The notes under the pieces are model-generated. The model had not been told where the DNA came from. It searched no databases and worked only from the letters and a program-made list of their open reading frames with translations. From assembly GCA_030268105.1 (NCBI GenBank), contig BSDZ01000003.1, positions 5,007,001 through 5,071,000 of the forward strand: 64,000 nucleotides of DNA. The letters run 5' to 3'. The translations under genes and the position numbers were made by a program. The DNA comes from Volvox africanus (Eukaryota > Chlorophyta > Chlorophyceae > Chlamydomonadales > Volvocaceae). Shown here piece by piece: positions 13,195 through 25,415 of the stretch (within the stretch, counting starts at the first letter, position 1; every line of letters begins with the position of its first letter).

Positions 13195-14384
13195 CCAGGA
13201 GCTCACATCAACCAAGTACTGCGCCATCAGTAGTGTTCACACCATTAAACACAAAATGTACAGCATCGGATTCTGGGGTAGGAACCAGACGGCGGCACAT
13301 GGGACATGGAAGTCTTGTCTGTCAGGCATACGGCGGTCATATGGTCATAACGGTGGTCAGCTGCCTAGCACCTGGTAACAGTCACAGCTCCCGATAAAGT
13401 AGACTGATGCTGCGAACAGGCGCGTTCAATAAACAGGCGAGTTCAACGAAGACGGATCCAAACCACTGCGTAGGATAGATACCGTCTATGGCCTTGTACA
13501 ATCAAGAAGCCCGGCCAGGTGGTCCGTGTACTGCTGCGATACGCAGGGATGAAGAAATGTGCTTCACTAAAATGTGCTTGCACGGCGTAGTGTTCCCCGC
13601 TCGTGCTTCTTTCTCCAAGCGTGAGCGCCGTGCGTTGGTTCTACACTTAAGGCACATAGTTGGGCCTTCAACCTCCCGTGGTTTCAGAACGTTTGTGAAT
13701 CTCTCACAAAGCTAATTCCTAAGGATACTATCTCCGTACGGACAGCGGGAATCAAGCTGGAGGGTGCAAATAAAACGCGCTGTCCCCACGCCAGAGACGC
13801 ACTGAAGGCAGCTGCAAACTGATAAGTTGATCTTAATCAGGCCTAAGAAGTATAGATCTTATATATCATAATATTATATTGGCACGTTGAGTCAGAACCT
13901 CCCATGCGAGGTTGGGCCCCAAGAGTCCCAAGAGCTTATGGGTCTTGACCCATAAGCTACAGATACATGTGCGCGCGAAGTATTTGGGAGGAGCTCCTGT
14001 TATCGAAGCATACGTGTACCACGTAATAAACTATCCGTTGTGTATTATTCCTTGGAGGTCAGGCACCCAAGCTCTATACCTAAAGCCCGAGCAGGGCGCC
14101 GACTAACACGACGCAGGGACTAATGACGAATTGCGCGTGAATAGCAACAAATTTATATCACAATATGCAACACGCTGGCATACAGCTTTGAGCTCATGCA
14201 GCCCTGCTGCCTAACATTTAGGCTGTTAGTTTGAAATTTGTCATGCTAGGTTTCGGAGACAACCGCCTCAAGTCGTCGTCAATGAAAGTTCTCAATCTGC
14301 TGTGTCTCATAGAATTGAATATGCTCTTTGTAATATGTATTTCAGTAAGTAAGCACTGAAAACGTTGTCGGACGTATTGTGGCC
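13195..14384. other. Intergenic region between the coiled-coil gene and the F-box/JmjC gene
   Basis: No coding exon is recognised. It must hold the 3' UTR of the upstream gene and the promoter of the F-box/JmjC gene, which are transcribed in the same direction. The 13830-13885 part is notably AT-rich. A short inverted repeat around 13909-13957 (TGGGGCCCAAG region, then CTTATGGGTC and GACCCATAAG) could form a hairpin. Confidence 0.5.
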
Positions 14385-17271
14385 ATGGAGCACCCTACCG
14401 GGATAGAGCCATGGGGAAACTATTACATGCGAGGCGCTGGAACTAACATTCGAGACGCAGGTAAGGATGTAAAATGAACATGGCCTCCGAATGTAATTGG
14501 GAATGGATTGTACATCCTGCGCCGCATCTTTCCGTCATTTCCTTAAGCCTCAAACCCGAAACATCTTCCCATTACCTAATAAACAATGAATTTTACTGCG
14601 GTATATTTTTGCTCCTGCGTGTGCCGGCTCCTTGAATTCCTGCAAATGTCTAACCCCCCGCACGACATAACTCCTACCTCATATTGCCGACATCCATCCA
14701 CGTGGATCTAGATACGCTCCTTCCCATATCATCTGACAGGTCTTGGTGACCTCTCAGTGCTCAGCGATGCCCTTATCTTGGAGCTATTCGGCTGCGGTGT
14801 ATTACGCGCGGGGGATGTAGGCCGCGTAGCGCTAGCCAGCAAGGCACTCTACTGCTTCGCAAACCTTGAGGAGATCTGGAAGGGCATGGTGATTGAGGTC
14901 AGACACACCGTCAGACATTTTACAACAAGGGCGGAATGGGGCTCAGGAGATGGGGTGGACGATGGAGCTCAGGCATTTTGTTTGGCAACTTGTCTTGGCT
15001 CACGGTAGCCCTCATCATCTCATGGGCTTGTTGCTTAACCGCAACACCTTAACAGTGGCAACTCACAGACAAAGTCCAACATTCTGACGCCGGCTGCGAA
15101 ATCAAAACCGATATCGGACTAAGGCCCGAACAAACGGTAGCCTCAGCAAGCCGCATTTGTAACCACCTTAACCACCTTAACTCTGTGCACAGGAGCTGGG
15201 TGGCAACTTTGCATGGTGTGGCACCTGGCAGCGGACATACCTGGCGTCAACGGGGTTAGTCCGCGGGGACGCGAGTGGAGGGGAGGATGGTGGCGACAGC
15301 AGGGGCAGCTTGTCAACCGATGACGAGCAGCAGAGTCAGGACGAGGAAGAGGAGGAGGAAGAGGAGGAGGAAGAAGAGGAGGAAGAGGAAGAGGAGGAGG
15401 AGGAAAATGACAGGGAACGGGACGACAGCAGGAGCAGCAGCGAGGCCAGCAGCAGTTGCAGCGGCAACGAGGATTTGGAGAGGGAGCAGGGAAAGGACGC
15501 TGAGGTGGAGGTGGCAGATGGGTCAGAGGCGGAAGGAAAATGGGATGGCAGCACGGCGTTACCGATAGAGGCGGCAGTTTCGGGCTGCGAGGGCGCGGCC
15601 TCAGCGGATTGGGGCGGGACGGCGACGGCGTCTGCGGCAGATGCTGGTGTGGTGGCGGGGAAGGGGGATGAGGTCCGCAGCAGCAAGCGGCGGAAGGTGG
15701 ACGGCTCAGCGGGGTCAGCGGGGTTAGAGCACCCGAGTACCGCCAACACTGAGAGAAGAGGACCCAAGGACTCCACCGACGGGTCCGCAGCGGCTGTGCG
15801 GACTGCAAATGGGGATGCGAATGCGGATGTGGATGTGGAAGCCGCTGCGCCAAGGGACCCGTCCTCAGGCGTGGCTGCCCATTGCGCCGAAGTGCGACAC
15901 GGCTCGCTGCTGCGGGGCGGCGGCGGCCACCGGCTCCTGCACCGGGTCCGGGGCTGCGGCCCGCAGCGCTACCTGCGCGTGCGGGGATTCTACTCAGACC
16001 TGCTGTACCAGGCCTGGTTCTGCGCCACGCTGAAGTTGCCGCACGAATGGCTGGAGGTGGACAACATTGATAGGTGAGAAGGGGGGCAGGAGAGGGTGAA
16101 GGGCCGGGCGCGTAGAGGACCAGATGAGCAAGGGTCAGGGACTGTACGGGAAAGAGCTCACGAACTCGGCTTCGGAGCGGCGTGGCGGAATACCTCACAT
16201 ACACGGATACACATGCGGATCCGGGAGAACAGGTTTCGAAGCACCAGTCAGTTACTCCGGCATTGTCATTTTACATCACTCTTTTGGCTGATTGCTTTCC
16301 TTTTATGTAGGGTTGTTTGTTTGCTTTCTTGGTTTGGGAATACACGTCCCGCCTGCTGGTCCTCGCCGTACGTTCTCGGCCGCCTTCGCCCTGTCGTACT
16401 TCGTCTTAACGTCCATCGCCTCACTGTGGCGCCTGACCTTTGCCCGCAACCGCCTACGGCACTTCCCCGTGCGAACCAGGCGGAGGGGTCTTACTCCGGA
16501 ACAGTTCCGTCGAGAGTACGACATCCCCAACCGACCAGTTATCTTAACGGTATGCCATCCGTACAGTTCTTAGGGTTCCGCGTGCAGGCTCTGCCTGTTG
16601 CTGGCTCCTCCTTCCCTCCCCACCTGGTCCTTCTCGGGCTGTTTGGTCCCAGGTCGGTCCCCTACCCTCCACCTCTGCACCATTGCTGCTGCGGCTTCAT
16701 TCTCCTCTCTCTCTCTCTCTCCACACCCCCGCCTCACCGTAATGGGGGCAGCACCCTTGCCCCTGTCTTCGCTCTCCTTGATCACCACCCCACATGTCAT
16801 TAATCCCAAACCATTATCAATCCCAAACCAATATACTAATCGGGCAGGATGTGATGTCCTCCTGGCCCGCCATGACCAAATGGAGCCGGGCCTACTTCGC
16901 GGAGATGTTCGGAAGCCGTGAGGTCATCGTGGGTGAGTGTGATGGCGCGCGAGATCAAGTGTGTTGGTGTGTCTGTAGCGGGAGCCTGGGTCCGTAGCGC
17001 TATCGTGTGTGTGGCGTAGACTAATATTGTGGGGAGGCACCAGTGTGCCCGTACCTGGGAGCCATGGCAAGTAAAGAGTGGGAGGTGTGGGGTGGGGTGG
17101 AAATTTTGGGAGCAGAGGAGCCCCGGGCTCCTCTTCCCGGGGCCAACCGAGGACTTGCCCGAACACCCCCAAGTCCCTCTCCCTCTCCCTCTCCCTCTCC
17201 CTCTCCCTCTCCCTCTCCCTCTCCCTCTCCCTCTCCCTCTCCCTCTCCTGCGTGGAATCCCTCATGATGAC

Positions 17272-17331
<60 letters not shown>

Positions 17332-20300
17332 CTCCTGGAATCACCAACCAGGCAATATGCCCATGCCCTTCACGACATACCTGTCGTATTGCTCGTCCAA
17401 CCGCGACGAGATGCCGCTGTACTTGTTCGACAAGCATTTTTTGGCCGTGGCGCCCTCCCTGGAGTCCGACTACGTGGTGCCGCCGCAGTTCGGGGAGGAT
17501 CTGTTTGGCCTGCTGGGGGGAGAGGGCCGCCCGGATTACCGGTATGAAGCGGGGAGCTCCAGGGGGGCCCGGGTGTGGTTTGGGACGGACGAGCCATCCG
17601 TGTTCCCGCTGCGTGTTTGTGTGTGTATGCCGTAGCGGAACTCCGCCCCGAAACCAGCGGTCAGGCTAGCGGGTTGGGATTGTAAAACGGCCATGCTGTC
17701 ATGTGGTCTTGTTATGGCCTCACTGAAGTTTCAGGGGTATCAATAATTGGGAATCATCTTTATTATTATGACCTCACTTTACCGGGTTGCTGTCTCTGAT
17801 GAAACCAAATTGTGTCAAGGAAGCATAATGGAGCCTAGGCAGGCGGATGCGGGGTTGGACGAGCGATTCAGGTGTTTGTTTTCTGCCAGGACAGTTTTCC
17901 AGTACATCTCAATTCTGACCGACCAATATCCGTTACTCCCGCCCGCGGTGCGTCCATATGGCTGCCGCCTCACCGGGAGCTCCTGGGAGCCTCTCCACTT
18001 CCCTCCAAACTGCAACACCCCCTCCCTTCTGACGCGCGCGGCTGCAGATGGCTGATTCTCGGCCCGGTTCGGAGCGGGTCCTCTTTCCACGTGGACCCAA
18101 ACGCCACGTCCGCGTGGAACGCACTGCTCTGGGGGTCCAAGAAGTGGGTGATGTACCCGCCGGGGGCTGTGCCTCCCGGAGTGCATCCCTCACCTGATGG
18201 CGCTGACGTGGCGACACCGCTGTCACTGACCGAATGGTTTGTCAACTTTTACGCCGCAACACGCGAGGGCAAGGTGAGGAGAAGGGGTGGGGGGGAAGAC
18301 GAACATCGAAACGCTGGTAATGATCGCTGACGAAGCCAGGACTAACCGTGAAGGATGACTGACTGTTGTCCGCGTCCAAGGCTGCTGCCGACGTGGAGAC
18401 CCAAAAGAACGTAAACTAGGTTGCCGCCAAGGCCGCGAATAAGTGCAGGAAAAACTCAATCGAAACCGTCATAAAGTATACTATCGGCCTCGCTGCTGGC
18501 GGCGAAAGAAAACCGCGGAAAAGAAAAACCGAGCTGACCGCTGGTCGCTGTCATGCGCGTGCTCCTTCCGACCCCCCTGTAAAGCATCAAACTAACGCGC
18601 CTTGGCCCGGTGGGGGGGAAGGAGAAGGGTGGGGGGGAAGGAGAAGAGGTGGGGGGGAAGTAGAAGGGTGGGGGGGAAGGAGAAGAGGTGGGGGAGAAGG
18701 TTCCCGCTTCTCGGCTGTATGGGGGGCGGGGGACCTGGAGCGGCGCGTGGTGGGGTTGAGGAAACATCGCCGGATTGTTTGCACGTTTCAAGGAGAGGAA
18801 CAACCTGATGCCCCGGGCGCTGGGGCCATGGGAAGTGTTGGTGCTCATGGTGCACCGACAACCAACACCAACACCAACACCAACACCAACACCAACACCA
18901 ACACCAACACCAACACCAACACCAACACCACCATTACCAACACCAACACCAACACCAACACGAACACCAACACCACCATTACCAACACCAACACCAACAC
19001 CAACACCACCATTACCAACACCAACACCAACACCAACACCACCATTACCAACACCAACACCAACACCAACACCAACACCAACACCACCATTACCAACACC
19101 AACACCAACACCAACACCAACACCAACACCAACACCAACACCACCATTACCAACACCAACACCGACACCGACACCAACACCACCATTACCAACACCAACA
19201 CCAACACCAACACCACCATTACCAACACCAACACCAACACCACCATTACCAACACCAACACCAACACCACCATTACCAACACCAACACCAACACCACCAT
19301 TACCAACACCAACACCACCATTACCAACACCACCACCAACACCACCATTACCAACACCAACACCACCACCACCATTACCAACACCAACACCAACACCACC
19401 ATTACCATTACCAACACCAACACCACCATTACCAACACCAACACCAGTACCAACACCAACACCAACACCACCATTACCATTACCAACACCAACACCACCA
19501 TTACCATTACCAACACCAACACCACCATTACCAACACCAACACCAGTACCAACACCAACACCAACACCACCATTACCATTACCAACACCAACACCACCAT
19601 TACCATTACCAACACCAACACCACCATTACCAACACCAACACCACCATTACCAACACCAACACCAACACCAACACCAACACCACCATTACCATTACCAAC
19701 ACCAACACCACCATTACCAACACCACCACCACCATTACCAACACCAACACCAACACCACCATTACCATTACCAACACCAACACCACCATTACCAACACCA
19801 ACACCAGTACCAACACCAACACCAACACCACCATTACCAACACCACCACCAACACCACCATTACCAACACCAACACCAACACCACCATTACCAACACCAA
19901 CACCAGTACCAACACCAACACCAACACCACCATTACCATTACCAACACCAACACCACCATTACCAACACCAACACCACCATTACCAACACCAACACCAAC
20001 ACCAACACCACCATTACCAACACCAACACCACCATTACCAACACCAACACCAACACCACCATTACCAACACCAACACCAACATCAACACCACCATTACCA
20101 ACACCAACACCAACACCAACACCACCATTACCAACACCAACACCAACACCACCATTACCAACACCAACACCAACACCACCATTACCAACACCAACACCAA
20201 CACGACCATTACCAACACCAACACCAACACCACCATTACCAACACCAACACCAACACCAACACCAACACCAACACCAACACCACCATTACCAACACCAAC

Positions 20301-22819
20301 ACCAACACCAACACCAACACCAACACCAACACCAACACCAACACCGCCATTACCAACACCAACACCAACACCACCATTACCAACACCAACACCAACACCA
20401 ACACCACCATTACCAACACCAACACCAACACCACCATTACCAACACCAACACCACCATTACCATTACCAACACCAACACCACCATTACCAACACCAACAC
20501 CACCATTACCAACACCAACACCAACACCACCATTACCAACACCAACACCAACACTTCATTCCCTCTCATATCGGCAACGACCGCAACCGACCCGCGTCCT
20601 CATCCCCTGGCAGGTCCGCCCCATCGAGTTCGTGGCTCGGCCCGGGGAGCTGCTGTTCGTTCCCCGCGGCTGGTGGCACTGCGCCCTGAACCTCCAGGTG
20701 GGCGGGCAGGCGGTTGCCGCCTCCCTCCAGGGGGGGGACTGTGCAGGGCCCCTAGGGGAGGCGGTGGGTGGGCTAGGATGACATGGGGTAGGGTTCACGA
20801 AGTCAACCTAGCTTTCCTTTCCTGAAGTGTTGGGCTAATCCACCAGTCCCCACAGGTGGGGTCCTGCCTCCTTCCCAGTGACCTTCCTGGGGTGGTTTGT
20901 CCAGGTGGGGACCTCCGCACTGGATGTGTTTTTTACCTCACCTCACCTCCACCAGTATCAACAACTACTACAACTACTACAACCCTTACACTACCACTTC
21001 CACCACACCACCAACACCACACCACAACAGGAGAGCTGCGCCTTGACTCAGAACTTCGTCTCGGAAGTGGGGCTGTCCGCCACCCTGGCCTTCCTCAGGT
21101 CCCGGCGGGCGGAGCTGGTGTCCGGGTGCGCCCACGAGAACAGGTAAGGTCAGGCGGACTCGCGAGACATGGCCCGGGGGAGGGAGAGATAAAGAACAAT
21201 AGAAACTCAGCGAGCATACACTACGATACGGGATACAGAGACATGCAAGCTCGTATATGCTGTCGTATTCGGCTGGTGCGAATGTACGGAGCACACACCG
21301 AAGACCTATTCTTATAGAAAGCAGACAGTGCTTCTCCGCGCCGGCGTCGTGGACCGCATTTCTATCCGTAGTAGTCCATGCCTACTCCATGCCGTAGTAG
21401 TCCCCCTCCCCCTCCCCCTCCCTCTTCCCCTCTCCCTCCTGCTGCAAATCCCCGTTGTCGTTCTCTGCACAAATGCTGCCGCGCAGGTCTAACCTCTACG
21501 ACCGGTTCATGGCGGTGCTGAGGGAGAAGCGGCCTCAGGTGCTGGCGGCGGTGGAGGCGCGCCAGCAGGAGGCGAGAGCTAGAGCGCAGGAGGCGAACAG
21601 GCAGGAAGGGCGTGATGCGGCATAGGGCCTCTCGGGGGACGGGGGGAGATGCATCACTGGCGTGGGAGGACGGGAAGGAGGGAGGACGGGAAGGAGGGAG
21701 GACGGGAAGGAGGGAGGACGGGAAGGAGGGAGGACGGGAAGGAGGGAGGGACGGGAAGGAGGGAGGACGGGAAGGAGGGAGGGACGGGAAGGAGGGAGGA
21801 CGGGAAGGAGGGAGGGACGGGAAGGAGGGAGGGACGGGAAGGAGGGAGGGACGGGAAGGAGGGAGGACGGGAAGGAGGGAGGGACGGGAAGGAGGGAGGA
21901 CGGGAAGGAGGGAGGGACGGGAAGGAGGGAGGACGGGAAGGAGGGAGGGACGGGAAGGAGGGAGGGACGGGAAGGAGGGAGGACGGGAAGGAGGGAGGGA
22001 CGGGAAGGAGGGAGGGACGGGAAGGAGGGAGGGACGGGAAGGAGGGAGGACGGGAAGGAGGGAGGGACGGAAAGGAGGGAGGGACGGGAAGGAGGGAGGG
22101 ACGGGAAGGAGGGAGGGACGGGAAGGAGGGAGGGACGGGAAGGAGGGAGGGACGGGAAGGAGGGAGGGACGGGAAGGAGGGAGGACGGGAAGGAGGGAGG
22201 ACGGGAAGGAGGGAGGAGGGGAAGGAGGGAGGGACGGGAAGGAGGGAGGGACGGGAAGGAGGGAGGGACGGGAAGGAGGGAGGGACGGGAAGGTGGGAGG
22301 AAGATGTGACTAATGGCAATTGAAGGATATAGAACGTATGCCATGGAAGTGCATTGCGAGGTCGGTGGCAGGGGGTTGCGGGGCTCAGGTTTGTCGCGTC
22401 GTGAGGGGTTCCGCACGGCCCCCCAGCATGTCGATCGCTCCTCCACTAACTCCCTCGACTACGGAACTCACACCCCCAGGTTGGCTGCTCTCTTCCGCGC
22501 CTCCGACCGATCGCACTCCAACGGCAACAGCAAACGCAGCGGCAGCGTCTGTAACCAGGGAAACAGAGACAGTAACGACAACGGAGTGTGCCGGACGGCT
22601 TCGGACGGTCTGAGGGATGCCGTGGGCGAGGCCGCCGGTGCGGGTGCCGCTGGCTCTAATGCGGGCGGTAGGGGCGGCTTTTCCTTCGGCTTCAGCTTTT
22701 TCGGCAACGGCAGTGGCCCGGCGACCGCCCCGTCCGGGTGTTTCGGCAGCGGCGCCGCTGGGGGGGACTCAGCGGGGGACTCAGGGGGCGGCTTCAAGTT
22801 TGGGTTTGGGCTGTCGTGA
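14385..22819 (+). CDS. F-box and JmjC domain protein (putative 2-oxoglutarate/Fe(II) oxygenase)
   Basis: Exons: 14385-14460, 14740-14897, 15193-16073, 16480-16549, 16848-16932, 17352-17541, 18048-18273, 20614-20697, 21031-21143, 21487-21600, 22480-22819; 778 codons plus stop. Residues ~27-75 form an F-box ([18 protein letters not shown]), which in known families binds SKP1. A poly-Glu insert follows (15341-15405). The JmjC core has the Fe(II)-binding HVD triad start at H501/D503 ([16 protein letters not shown]), a 2-oxoglutarate-type Lys in [11 protein letters not shown] and the distal His at ~584 ([13 protein letters not shown]). The order F-box then JmjC matches the plant JMJ21-type / JMJD6-like group; members act as protein hydroxylases or demethylases, and the substrate here is unknown. 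The C-terminus ends in Gly/Phe repeats ([13 protein letters not shown]). The last intron appears to use a GC donor (AG/GC at 21600/21601); without that splice the frame stops at the TAG at 21623, giving 673 residues. Confidence 0.9.
17172..17250 (+). repeat. (TCCCTC)n microsatellite in intron 5 of the JmjC gene
   Basis: Tandem TCCCTC units, the same motif family as 7711-7918, inside intron 16933-17351 of the F-box/JmjC gene. It is immediately followed by a (GAT)n tract. Confidence 0.95.
17264..17331 (+). repeat. (GAT)n trinucleotide microsatellite
   Basis: About 20 consecutive GAT units just upstream of the acceptor at 17351. The repeat is intronic; the poly-Asp, poly-Met and poly-His frames it opens are artefacts. 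Confidence 0.95.
18601..18695 (+). repeat. Purine-rich short tandem repeat
   Basis: Several imperfect ~20-base units of the type GGTGGGGGGAAGGAGAAG, within intron 18274-20613 of the F-box/JmjC gene. Confidence 0.85.
18855..20557 (+). repeat. 1.7-kb (CCAACA)n / ATTACC compound minisatellite
   Basis: About 1.7 kb made almost entirely of CCAACA hexamers punctuated by CACCATTAC units, with rare CCAGTACC, CGAACA and CCGACA variants. It lies wholly within intron 7 (18274-20613) of the F-box/JmjC gene, between the exon carrying the HxD motif and the exon carrying the distal His. Because most units are multiples of three it keeps Thr/Pro, Asn/Thr (plus) and Leu/Val (minus) frames open throughout; flanking splice sites and continuity of the JmjC fold argue that it is removed. 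Confidence 0.97.
21663..22303 (+). repeat. G-rich GGGACGGGAAGGAGGGA minisatellite
   Basis: About 640 bases of 16-17-base units related to GGACGGGAAGGAGGGA, purine-only apart from one C per unit on the plus strand. It lies inside the proposed last intron (21601-22479) of the F-box/JmjC gene. The repeated G runs could form quadruplex or triplex structures. Confidence 0.97.
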
Positions 22820-25415
22820 CACGGGCCAGTGTGTTCGCGAGAGGCACATACCTCCTGACTTGGCTGCTATTCGTCTTCTTGCCGCTGCACACCTTGTTTG
22901 TCCCGTCTGAGCTACCTTGCCTTTTTGCCATGGTGGCCACAGAAAAGGAGGTCTCTCGGGAATGGAGACCCCAGTGGCTTCAGAGATGGACAATGTCAAT
23001 GAAGGGGAAGCTGGAATAGCAGGCCAAAGAAACTGCCAAGTGTCGGGAGGAAGCGTGTGCTTATGTGGTGATCGTCGTACGTACGTACGTAGTACGTAGC
23101 TCTGTACATCATCATCGGATGGCTTGCGAAGCTTGTGCTTTGATATCGCCTTTGTGACTTGCCCTGAACAATACGTCTCCAGGGACCGAGCTATAGATTA
23201 ATGGAACAAATTAAATTTCAACTGAAGGAATGCGGTGTAGCAGCTGCGGCACCGGGGTGTCTGAGTTGAACACCGTTCTGGTGTTTCGACACAAGCGGGG
23301 TTTTGGTCGGTGGCAGTGATTGCGTCCGAATAACGGCTCACAAGGCACAAAAGAAGGTTGAGGTTTCGGAGACGAAAATGACTGTCTGGGTAATCTTTCA
23401 TGTTTTTATTTTTTAAGAAAGTAATGTGGCTATTGGTTTGAGTAATGCCATTATTATGTTTAATGAACGAGCTAGACGGTAATATTATACGCCGTGCCAT
23501 GGAAATGCTGCTGGGACTGTACCTGGTTCTACCCATCTAACCATCAAAAAGCACCATCCAAGCAGAGACCGAGGAGCGATAACTTGGGCAGTGGGGCGGT
23601 CATTCCGAGCCACCAAAAAGGTTATGGGGCTTTATTATGCCGCACTATATTTACTGAGTAATGGGAATCCTACAAGCCATGCGGTGTTTTTTTTTCGTTT
23701 TTGGGAGTCTGGCTCAGGGTACAGGTCAAGTAACGAATTTTTTCCTTTACAGTGGTTTTATATCTTGTTTATTATTTTACACATTTTATGTTATACTACA
23801 TATATAATATACACATATTATGTTACAGTGGTTATTTATATTATTTATAGTGGCTATAAACGTACAATCGCAAAAAAGGCTAAGGGGCCTTTTGCGCCCC
23901 CTCTGAACATGAAAACCCCATACTACTTTGCATCAACCCTTAAAAAAGGTTCACTTCATGGTTGGCTCTTGTCTTGCACTGCATGTATCCACTTATAGTT
24001 GCTGCTGACCACGTAAACAGGTGCAAAACTGGTAACTGTCTCTGTGTATGGAAAGTTGCTGAACGTCAATAAGTCCTGGGCATACATGCACATGCAGAGG
24101 GCATCAGGCTGGAGAACCTCACTGACATGGTGGAACTGCTCGCCATTGACTACGAACTAACTTAGCAACTTGTTCATTTGTCTTTGGAAGAGCAACAGCG
24201 ACGGGGACTTCATATCACCATTCGCATACGTATATTTATACGTTTTCCAGGCAAAAATGCCGCCTCTTCTGTGAAATCTACCAGGCCTTTGGGCCCAGTG
24301 CCCCAGCAGTGGCAGGGGGGCCTTGAACCACGGCTAATATCTATAAAATCCCCTCAATAAAACCGTTATCTGTAAAATCCAGAAGAGTTTTGAATATTTG
24401 GTCATCTTCCCCATAGACATCCCAGGACCATATACCTCCTACCATCCATCACAAGTAACTAGCCCAAGTCCCGACCAATTTTCATGGTTACTGCTTCTGA
24501 AGTCCAAAATACGTTTTGGCAACGAAAAAGTAATCTGTTACTGGAAAAAACACTGGAGCAATCTATTAGCGAAATTAGCTCCGAAGTGTTCCGTTGCACG
24601 CAGGACGTCTTTAGCAGGGTTTAAGTTATTCTATTTCCATGTAATTGAAAACCTCAAAGTTGTATAGGACGACGCATACCATATCGGATTGGGTGATCGT
24701 AAATGTGCTCAACCGCACGAACGGGGCACCGGCGAAAAATGTTTTCACCAGATTTTCAACTCTGATGCAGGACGTTTCTTAATGATTCTAGTGTAGGGCC
24801 ACGAATGAACGAGTGCAAACCGATAATAGAATATTAGGCATATCCTGCGAGTGCAGAATAAATACTGGAGGCGAAAGCAGTGACAAAGCGATAAGCAATT
24901 GAAGAAATGATCCCATAGGTACACAGGATGAGGAAAGATATGTAAAAGCTCTATACTGCATTTCGCATACATAGTGGAACTTGGAATCGTTTTGTCACGA
25001 CAGGAAGCGAGGGCTCTTTTTCATGGTTCGGAAGAATGTTCCATTTTGATACCTTATTATGAAGGGAGGTGTTAGACTATTGATTTCTCACGTATTTCCT
25101 TCGCAAACGCAAAGCGCTTCCGACTTGACTGAGCCTTTCAGTGTAAGACAGTCATCCTGAGGGCGTGTAAGCTGGCTTGGGCCTCGTGCCCTAGCGGCAT
25201 CCTTCGCAAAAGCATCTGCATTCTTCTCTTTGCTGAGGCACCGAGTGACGGTAGACGCCGGTTGAGCCGTAGGGCCTACCAGCCGTCTCATATTCTCATA
25301 AAGCAAGATGGTTTGATAAATCCGATTAACGGAAGGTTGTGGAGCAGCCGGTTAAGTTGTCCGTGTGCTGAGGTACCTCACCGGTCCCAGGGCGCTGCAT
25401 CTGGACGCCTGCACA
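22820..25415. other. AT-rich intergenic spacer, no gene recognised
   Basis: Composition changes sharply to AT-rich (for example 23750-23870) compared with the flanking genes. I see no exon with conserved motifs. A short alternating CGTACGTACGTA palindromic run lies at about 23076-23098. It should contain the 3' UTR of the JmjC gene and the promoter of the RING gene, both on the plus strand. Confidence 0.5.

Noticed and set aside
18747..20825. Very long open frames (Asn/Thr, Pro/Thr on plus; Leu/Val on minus) across 18.7-20.8 kb
   Set aside because: They are produced by the CCAACA minisatellite, whose units are mostly multiples of three, and lie inside a JmjC intron with good flanking splice sites.
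21612..22323. Overlapping Gly/Arg/Glu and Pro/Ser frames over the G-rich array
   Set aside because: Artefacts of the 16-17-base tandem repeat; all frames show the same low-complexity pattern and no start context or conserved motif.
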